From positions 1 to 8,477 of the forward strand of contig JAFTUZ010000094.1 of the NCBI GenBank assembly GCA_017466005.1: DNA of 8,477 nt. Direction: 5' to 3'. This DNA is from Clostridia bacterium. Lineage in GTDB: Bacteria > Bacillota_A > Clostridia > Christensenellales > UBA1242. The number at the start of each line of letters is the position of its first letter. The first letter of the stretch is position 1. A program made the position numbers and the translations under genes. A model generated the notes under the pieces. That model made no database searches. It saw only the letters and a list, made by a program, of their open reading frames with translations, and was not told the origin of the DNA. Positions 1 through 6,358 of this stretch are shown here, one piece after another.

Positions 1-234
1 ATTGGTAACCATTAATGTTGCTACAGATATTAAAGAAAGCATAGCAAGCCTTAACACATATTTTGCTCTAGTATTTTTTAACCAATCAAAATATCCGCGT
101 ATATGATAACCATTTAGTTGAATAATTTGCATAAACTTATAGCCTTCATAACAAAGCAAAATAGCATTAATAACAGATATTATAATTGCTATTGTAAAAT
201 GCCCATTACTGAAATCAAAAAAATCAGTTGTCAT
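1..234 (-). CDS. Membrane-anchored protein, N-terminal fragment (possibly a Mur ligase-like protein)
   Basis: The minus strand is open from an ATG at 234 to the window edge, giving 78 codons with no stop, so the gene is cut off. Its start overlaps the hydrolase stop in an ATGA arrangement, and a strong Shine-Dalgarno (GGGAGGAG) lies just upstream, so the start is secure and translation is probably coupled to the hydrolase. The fragment has two hydrophobic stretches, at about residues 13-31 and 61-76. Between them is a charged loop containing QLNGYHIRGYFDWLK. From memory, a similar membrane leader with a G-Y-x-x-x-x-Y-F-x-W-L loop precedes MurF-like ligase domains in some uncultured Clostridia, often beside an alpha/beta hydrolase gene. 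No catalytic domain lies within the window, so this identity is a guess. What is certain is a membrane protein start in the same operon. Confidence 0.7.
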   Translation of the reverse strand, partial: MTTDFFDFSNGHFTIAIIISVINAILLCYEGYKFMQIIQLNGYHIRGYFDWLKNTRAKYVLRLAMLSLISVATLMVTN

Positions 235-962
235 AACTCCTCCCAAAATTTCATACATAAATCACAGTATTGCTCTAAATTTTCTATATGGCAATAATGC
301 CCACCATTTAAAATTACTAACCTACTATTTTTTATTATTTTATTAAATTTTTTCCCCATACCTACTGGGGTTTCTTTATCATTTTTACCCCAAACCAACA
401 TTGTTGGTATGGTTATTTGTTTAGCATCTTCTTTTAAATCTTCGTTAACTACTTTTACAAAAATTGCTTTCATTTTATCATCTAGTTGTTTGTAATCACT
501 AGAACCAAAACTGTCTAACACCGTTTTATCTTTTTTTCCTAAAAGTACTTCTTGTTTTAATTTTTTAAATTTTTTAACTTGTTTTTGTTGCTTAAAACTT
601 AATTTTTTTCTAATTCCTGCACTATCACTTAAAATCAAACTTTTAAATAAATTAGGATAATTAGAGCAAAGTTTTATTGCAACCCTACCACCAAAAGAAT
701 GCCCCACCAAATTTACATCTTTTAATTGCAAATTATTAATTAAATTTAGTACGGCATTTGCATATTCTGACACACCCCAAACACTACTAGGCTGACTGCT
801 TTTTCCAAATCCCCAAAAATCTATATTTATAGTTTTGTAGAAATTAGAAACATTATTCGCCACCGCTTTAAAATCGCTAATATCACTACCCCAACCATGC
901 AAAAACAACACAGGTTTGCCATTGCCTAATATTTCGTAATTTGTATCAGCACAAAAATCCAA
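231..962 (-). CDS. Alpha/beta hydrolase fold protein
   Basis: This 243-residue protein shows the complete alpha/beta hydrolase signature. The oxyanion-hole motif LHGWG is at residues 21-25, and the conserved FWGFGKS turn at 49-55. The nucleophile elbow GHSFGG at 87-92 has Ser89 as nucleophile, WGKND at 191-195 supplies the acid Asp195, and GGHYCH at 220-225 supplies the base His222. A Lys/Gln-rich cap lies at about 115-165. There is no signal peptide, so it should be cytoplasmic. The start is TTG at 960-962: a TAA codon directly precedes it in frame and AAGGGGGAG lies 4 bases upstream, so no longer start is possible. It begins 15 bp after the tsaB/rimI stop and overlaps the next gene by 3 bases. 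The substrate cannot be told from sequence; members of this group are esterases, lipases or C-C hydrolases. Confidence 0.93.
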   Translation of the reverse strand: MDFCADTNYEILGNGKPVLFLHGWGSDISDFKAVANNVSNFYKTINIDFWGFGKSSQPSSVWGVSEYANAVLNLINNLQLKDVNLVGHSFGGRVAIKLCSNYPNLFKSLILSDSAGIRKKLSFKQQKQVKKFKKLKQEVLLGKKDKTVLDSFGSSDYKQLDDKMKAIFVKVVNEDLKEDAKQITIPTMLVWGKNDKETPVGMGKKFNKIIKNSRLVILNGGHYCHIENLEQYCDLCMKFWEEL

Positions 963-977
963 TTACTCCCCCTTAAA

Positions 978-2102
978 TTAAAGAAATTTTTTCATTAATA
1001 TTGCATTTTCTCTTTCGGAGTAATATTGTTTGCGTTCGCCAACTTTTTCAAATCCCATTTTCTGGTATAAAGATAATGCAGGATAATTATGGTCATTAAC
1101 TTCAAGCAATATTTCTTTTGCATTCTGTTTTTTACCTAACTCAAAAATATAACTTATTAATTTTTGCCCCACGCCTTGCAATCTTGCTGTTTTTAAAACA
1201 ACAACACGCAAAATTTCTATTTCTTCGCCTAAATCTATAACCGAAATGTAACCAAGTGGTTTTTCTTTACTTTTTAAAATATAACAAGCATAACTTTTGT
1301 TATCAAAACTTTGTTCTAACGATGTTTTGCTCCATTGCAAATCTTCTGGGTCGTCCTGACTTTCCATTTCACAAAGTGTTTCAATATCTTTTAGCTCACC
1401 TTTTTCTATAACAAGATTTTGTTCATCATATGTTAGTTTTTCGGCTTGGCTGACTCTTAAATACACAGGCTTAATATTTATATAGTTTATAAAGTTATTT
1501 TGGGCAATTTTATATTGCATACATAAATTTAATGCTTCTGGTGTAAAATTTTCAGATTCTCCCAATAAATCAACCCAATTTTTTTCTTTTTCATTATTAT
1601 CATTATAAACCATTACCACATCATCATTATACAAAGAATGTATGTAACCAGTAAAATGTTTTATTTTATTAACTTTAGGTTCGGTTATAGCAATAAGTTC
1701 ATCTTTTTTTCGTTCAAAAAGTTGAAAATAAACCAAATCACTTCCTGCATTTATAACCGCACAAACAGGTTTTGATAATGCTTCTTTATTATTAACAACA
1801 GTATTATATGCAAGCACTTCAAGTGATGTCCCGCATACGCATTTCAAATTTTTTGCAAAAGCAAATGTTTTTGCTATAGAAAGACCAATTCTAATGCCGG
1901 TAAACGACCCAGGCCCTGTTACAACACCAATTACATCAATTTCGTTTAAGTTGGTATTTGCTTGTTCAAAAAATTCTTCTAATAATGGAAAAAAAGTTTC
2001 ACTGTGCCTAGAAAATCCAGCATCTTTAAAATAAGCCTTACCATCTATATTTAATGCAAATTGAGTTCCAACACCAGTAGTATTAAAAGATAATATTTTC
2101 AT
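978..2102 (-). CDS. tsaB/rimI: TsaB-RimI fusion: t6A complex subunit joined to an N-terminal acetyltransferase
   Basis: Two familiar proteins are joined in 374 residues. Residues 1-222 are TsaB, the non-catalytic partner that dimerises with TsaD to make N6-threonylcarbamoyladenosine at tRNA position 37. The hallmark VTGPGSFTGIRIG is at 61-73 and the C-terminal PVYLR motif at 212-216. The usual N-terminal DTS is NTT here (7-9). Residues 230-374 are a complete RimI-type GNAT domain with the acetyl-CoA loop RLQGVG at 307-312, LLEVNDHNYPALSLYQKMGF at 332-351, and the YYSERENAILM ending typical of RimI, which in model bacteria acetylates the N-terminus of ribosomal protein bS18. The ATG start has GGAGGGG just upstream and overlaps tsaE by 20 bp. 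Separate neighbouring tsaB and rimI genes are common and such fusions are known elsewhere. The catalytic partner TsaD is not in the window. Confidence 0.95.
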   Translation of the reverse strand: MKILSFNTTGVGTQFALNIDGKAYFKDAGFSRHSETFFPLLEEFFEQANTNLNEIDVIGVVTGPGSFTGIRIGLSIAKTFAFAKNLKCVCGTSLEVLAYNTVVNNKEALSKPVCAVINAGSDLVYFQLFERKKDELIAITEPKVNKIKHFTGYIHSLYNDDVVMVYNDNNEKEKNWVDLLGESENFTPEALNLCMQYKIAQNNFINYINIKPVYLRVSQAEKLTYDEQNLVIEKGELKDIETLCEMESQDDPEDLQWSKTSLEQSFDNKSYACYILKSKEKPLGYISVIDLGEEIEILRVVVLKTARLQGVGQKLISYIFELGKKQNAKEILLEVNDHNYPALSLYQKMGFEKVGERKQYYSERENAILMKKFL

Positions 2103-2517
2103 CTAGCCCCTCCACAACAAATTTTCTTTTGTTTTCGCCAATTACATAAATTGCAACTTTTATTGCATCTTCTGGAAATAGTGATGGTACATTTTCTGCC
2201 CACTCTACAAAACAAATACCGTCTTTACTTTTTATATAATCACTCAGCCCCATTTCTTCGGCTTCTTCCGCACTTTCCAATCTATACATATCAAAATGAT
2301 ATATAGGAAATTTACCATTATATTCATTCATAATAGTAAAAGTTGGGCTGGTTATTACCGACCCAACACCCAATTTTTTCGCAACACTTTTTACAAAAGT
2401 GGTTTTGCCAGCACCTAAATCCCCCGATAAAAGAACTACATCACCAGCCTTTAACACATTTGCAAACTGTTGTGCAAATTGTTCAGTTTCAGAAAGCCCT
2501 TTACTTTCAAACTCCAT
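2083..2517 (-). CDS. tsaE: TsaE, P-loop ATPase of the t6A tRNA-modification complex
   Basis: TsaE is the ATPase that binds the TsaB-TsaD dimer and is needed for repeated rounds of t6A synthesis on tRNAs reading ANN codons. The 144 residues match the family length of about 140-155. The Walker A motif GDLGAGKTT is at 32-40, the switch-like SPTFTI at 57-62, HFDMYRL at 74-80 with its conserved Asp76, and the VEWAE motif at 104-108. It lies between rsfS, whose stop is 2 bp upstream, and tsaB/rimI, which it overlaps by 20 bp. Translation along this part of the operon is therefore probably coupled. The ATG start has an AAAGGA ribosome-binding site about 6 bases away. A single complete domain, with nothing unusual. 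Confidence 0.97.
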   Translation of the reverse strand: MEFESKGLSETEQFAQQFANVLKAGDVVLLSGDLGAGKTTFVKSVAKKLGVGSVITSPTFTIMNEYNGKFPIYHFDMYRLESAEEAEEMGLSDYIKSKDGICFVEWAENVPSLFPEDAIKVAIYVIGENKRKFVVEGLDENIIF

Positions 2518-2519
2518 AA

Positions 2520-3005
2520 TTATTCCTTTTTTTCTTTTACTGTTTTAGTTTTTGCAACTTTAGCCTTTACTTCCTTATCTTCTTTCTTTTGAACTTTTTT
2601 CTCTATTTTTTCCACTTGCTTTCTTTCTTTTTCAAGTAGTTTAGAAATACTAGCCAAAGTGTATGCATTTTTACCATCGTTCCACAATTTTTCTAAATGA
2701 TACATAGTTCTTAATTCGGCTGTAAATAAATGCACTATTACCAAATCAAAATCTAGCACTATCCATTCGCCAGCACCCTCTTTACGGAACATCTTAACAC
2801 CTTTTTGTGCAAGTTTTTCTTCCACTAAATCACCAAGCGCTTTAATATGGATACTGTTTAAACCAGTTGCCAAAACAAACCAGTCTGCTAAATTGCTTAA
2901 ATTTGAAACATTTAAAAGCAAAATTTCTTGCGCTTTTTTATCATCTAATATATTTGCTATTTCTATTGCAATATCACGATATTCATTAATTTCGTTATTA
3001 ACCAT
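2520..3005 (-). CDS. rsfS: RsfS, ribosomal silencing factor, with a lysine-rich tail
   Basis: RsfS binds uL14 on the large ribosomal subunit and blocks joining with the small subunit when nutrients are short. The family core is clear: KKAQEILLLNVSNLSNLADW at about residues 23-42, FVLATG at 43-48, KEGAGEWIVLDF at 75-86, VHLFTAELRTMYHLEKLW at 91-108. The ATG at 3003-3005 is chosen as start, giving 161 residues, because AAAAGGGGTG lies at a proper distance upstream. An in-frame TTG at 3027-3029 would add 8 residues but has no visible ribosome-binding site. Residues 124-161, after the usual end of the domain, form a highly charged tail dominated by Lys, Glu and Val, which could contact rRNA (inference). 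It is the first gene of a minus-strand operon driven by the strong promoter at 3074-3103. Confidence 0.95.
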   Translation of the reverse strand: MVNNEINEYRDIAIEIANILDDKKAQEILLLNVSNLSNLADWFVLATGLNSIHIKALGDLVEEKLAQKGVKMFRKEGAGEWIVLDFDLVIVHLFTAELRTMYHLEKLWNDGKNAYTLASISKLLEKERKQVEKIEKKVQKKEDKEVKAKVAKTKTVKEKKE

Positions 3006-3073
3006 ATTTTTCACACCCCTTTTTTGCAAAAAACTTGTTTATAAGTAGTTCCATAAAACCATCTTATATATAA

Positions 3074-3103
3074 ATTATAACAGTAAACACATCAAATTGT
3101 CAA
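3074..3103 (-). promoter_or_regulatory. Consensus sigma-A type promoter of the rsfS-tsaE-tsaB/rimI operon
   Basis: Read on the minus strand, this has a perfect -35 box TTGACA (3098-3103), an 18-bp spacer and a perfect extended -10 box TGTTATAAT (TATAAT at 3074-3079). Transcription should start near 3067, leaving a 5' untranslated leader of about 60 bases before the rsfS ATG. No riboswitch-like fold was recognised in the leader. Both hexamers match consensus exactly, so strong constitutive transcription is expected. Confidence 0.85.
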
Positions 3104-3113
3104 CTTAAAGGCA

Positions 3114-3119
3114 TATACT
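3114..3119 (+). promoter_or_regulatory. Weak candidate -10 box for the plus-strand membrane protein gene
   Basis: TATACT on the plus strand would place a start near 3126, about 32 bases before the membrane protein ATG. No good -35 hexamer is visible 16-18 bp upstream, where the sequence is ATCAAA or similar. The site is directly next to the -35 box of the divergent rsfS promoter, so the two polymerases would compete. This is the best plus-strand candidate seen, not a confident call. Confidence 0.3.
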
Positions 3120-3157
3120 TGCAAATTTTAGTCAATAATTTTTTAAAAGGAGTTATT

Positions 3158-3967
3158 ATGCAAAAATATAAATTTTCTACTATTATAGATTTAACAATAA
3201 CAGTAATTTTCTTTTTTCTACTTTTTTTCTGTTGGATTAGATTTTATACTAAAAATTTAACTTTATCAATAATTGGTGCAATTTGTGCATGTTTTATAGT
3301 TGTATTTTTATTGTATTTTATAAAAAATAAAAAGAATAATAAAAAATCATTAAATACCAAACAAAAAAATTTAGCATTAGATTGTTCTGTTCAACTTATG
3401 TTTACCCCTCAAAACAAAGTACAAGAATATTTTGAAAAATTACTAAAAAACAAATATAAAACCATGAAAATCAATGGTGGCATAAAACTTACTAGCGATA
3501 CTTTTAACGCATTCTTTTTCCCTGCCTATACAGTTGAAAAGCTACTCACCGAGCATTTATCTCAAATTATTGCCCTTAGCCCAAAGCCTTGTAATCAAAT
3601 TTTTATTGCTACTAACAATGCCGAAAATAGTACATTAGAATTAGCAAAATCTATTAAAAATATATCAATCACAATATATAACAGTTTTCAAACGTATGAA
3701 AAAATAATTTCTAAATCCAATATTTTACCAGAAAAAGTTATAGTTACCGAAATATTAAAACCAACACATAAACAACTGTTGCAATACGCATTTAGTAAGC
3801 AACGTTCTAAAAACTACTTGCTATTTGGTTTTATTTTAATATTATCTAGCTTTTTTGTAGCATTTAAAATTTATTATTTAATATTTGGCACCGCACTTAT
3901 TTTAACTGGAATTATTGTAAGATTTTTACCTTATAAAAAACAAGAAACAAAAGTTGAAATTCTATAA
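3158..3967 (+). CDS. Unrecognised four-helix membrane protein with a central soluble domain
   Basis: I do not recognise a named family. From the ATG at 3158, preceded at the right distance by AAAAGGAG, the protein has 269 residues; an in-frame TTG at 3119 lacks such a site. Hydrophobic helices lie at about 8-28, 34-56, 219-237 and 239-257, giving a two-plus-two arrangement. After the second helix comes a basic stretch KNKKNNKKS (56-64). The central domain of about 150 residues (65-215) alternates strand-like and helix-like segments, for example NQIFIATNN at 146-154 followed by a helix and ISITIYN at 169-175. The positive stretches after helix 2 and before helix 3 suggest a cytosolic central domain. 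It is a single-gene unit, divergent from rsfS and convergent with yhbY, ending at a shared terminator. The domain shape is distantly like half of a restriction-endonuclease or Rossmann-type fold, but no catalytic motif was found. Confidence 0.85.
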   Translation: MQKYKFSTIIDLTITVIFFFLLFFCWIRFYTKNLTLSIIGAICACFIVVFLLYFIKNKKNNKKSLNTKQKNLALDCSVQLMFTPQNKVQEYFEKLLKNKYKTMKINGGIKLTSDTFNAFFFPAYTVEKLLTEHLSQIIALSPKPCNQIFIATNNAENSTLELAKSIKNISITIYNSFQTYEKIISKSNILPEKVIVTEILKPTHKQLLQYAFSKQRSKNYLLFGFILILSSFFVAFKIYYLIFGTALILTGIIVRFLPYKKQETKVEIL

Positions 3968-3970
3968 AAT

Positions 3971-3997
3971 AAAAAATAGGCAAAAAGCCTATTTTTT
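3971..3997. terminator. Bidirectional intrinsic terminator between the membrane protein gene and yhbY
   Basis: AAAAAATAGGC (3971-3981), a 5-base loop of A's, then GCCTATTTTTT form an 11-bp stem. Each strand has a run of T's on its downstream side, so the hairpin can stop transcription from both sides. The yhbY stop codon TAG (3989-3991) is part of one arm, and the membrane protein stop lies only 3 bases before the other arm. GC pairs are few (three), but the fold is perfect. Confidence 0.88.
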
Positions 3998-4288
3998 TAA
4001 TCTTTTAAGTTCTTTTTTAGCTTCTTTATCAGCCTTTTTATAAAGCACAAACTTTCTACCAATTACTTGAATCACTTCAGATTGTGTTCTTTCCGAAAGT
4101 TCAATCGCTGCTTCTTTTGTATCTAACGGACAATTTTCTAAAACTGAAACTTTTATAAGTTCACGTGCAAACAATGCTTGGTCTGCTGTTTGAACAGTTT
4201 CATAAGAAATACCATCTTTACCAATTTGTAATATAGCATCTAATTTTTGTGCTTGTCCTCTTAATTCTGCTCTTTCTTTTGAGGTCAT
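3989..4288 (-). CDS. yhbY: YhbY family (CRM domain) ribosome-assembly RNA-binding protein
   Basis: This 99-residue single-domain protein belongs to the CRS1-YhbY (CRM) family, which binds pre-50S particles and assists large-subunit assembly. The start of the fold is ERAELRGQAQKLDAILQIGK at 5-24. The RNA-binding GxxG loop is GKDG at 23-26. ELIKVSVLEN at 43-52 and VIQVIGRKFVLYKK at 72-85 are the other conserved blocks. The end is Lys-rich. The ATG at 4286-4288 is preferred because AAAGGAG lies 6 bases upstream; a TTG 36 bases further upstream would overlap obgE and lacks a clear site. It follows obgE by 19 bp, the usual obgE-yhbY pairing in Bacillota, so the two are probably co-transcribed. Its stop codon lies inside the terminator hairpin. 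Confidence 0.94.
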   Translation of the reverse strand: MTSKERAELRGQAQKLDAILQIGKDGISYETVQTADQALFARELIKVSVLENCPLDTKEAAIELSERTQSEVIQVIGRKFVLYKKADKEAKKELKRLKK

Positions 4289-4307
4289 AATTTTCTCCTT
4301 TATATTA

Positions 4308-6226
<1,919 letters not shown>

Positions 6227-6232
6227 ATTTTT

Positions 6233-6241
6233 ATTATACCA
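6233..6241 (-). promoter_or_regulatory. Extended -10 promoter of nth, possibly giving a leaderless transcript
   Basis: On the minus strand TGGTATAAT is a perfect extended -10 (TATAAT at 6233-6238). It is followed by six bases, AAAAAT, and then the nth ATG at 6226. The expected transcription start therefore coincides with the A of that ATG. The -35 region 17-18 bp upstream does not match TTGACA, which an extended -10 can tolerate. There is no Shine-Dalgarno sequence, unlike every other gene in the window. Confidence 0.55.
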
Positions 6242-6306
6242 TAACATTAATAAAAAGAATATACATTTTTAAAAATTTTAAAAATATTTTTTACATATCT
6301 TTTTCC

Positions 6307-6335
6307 TTGACTTAAAATAGGTTTAATTATATACT
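6307..6335 (+). promoter_or_regulatory. Strong promoter of the kinase-CYTH gene
   Basis: TTGACT (6307-6312), a 17-bp spacer and TATACT (6330-6335) lie on the plus strand, with a start expected near 6342. This leaves only about 17 bases before the TTG start codon, enough for the AGGGGGTG ribosome-binding site at 6346-6353 and nothing more. The very AT-rich segment 6248-6306 between it and nth holds no other recognisable signal. Confidence 0.8.
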
Positions 6336-6358
6336 ATTTTAGATTAGGGGGTGTAATT

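Noticed and set aside
3119..3157. TTG start extending the membrane protein by 13 residues
   Set aside because: The ATG at 3158 has AAAAGGAG at ideal spacing, the TTG has none, and the added codons include that ribosome-binding site.
6242..6306. A/T-only symmetrical runs upstream of the kinase-CYTH gene, considered as a terminator or repeat
   Set aside because: No GC-containing stem is present; the symmetry is what long A and T runs give by chance.
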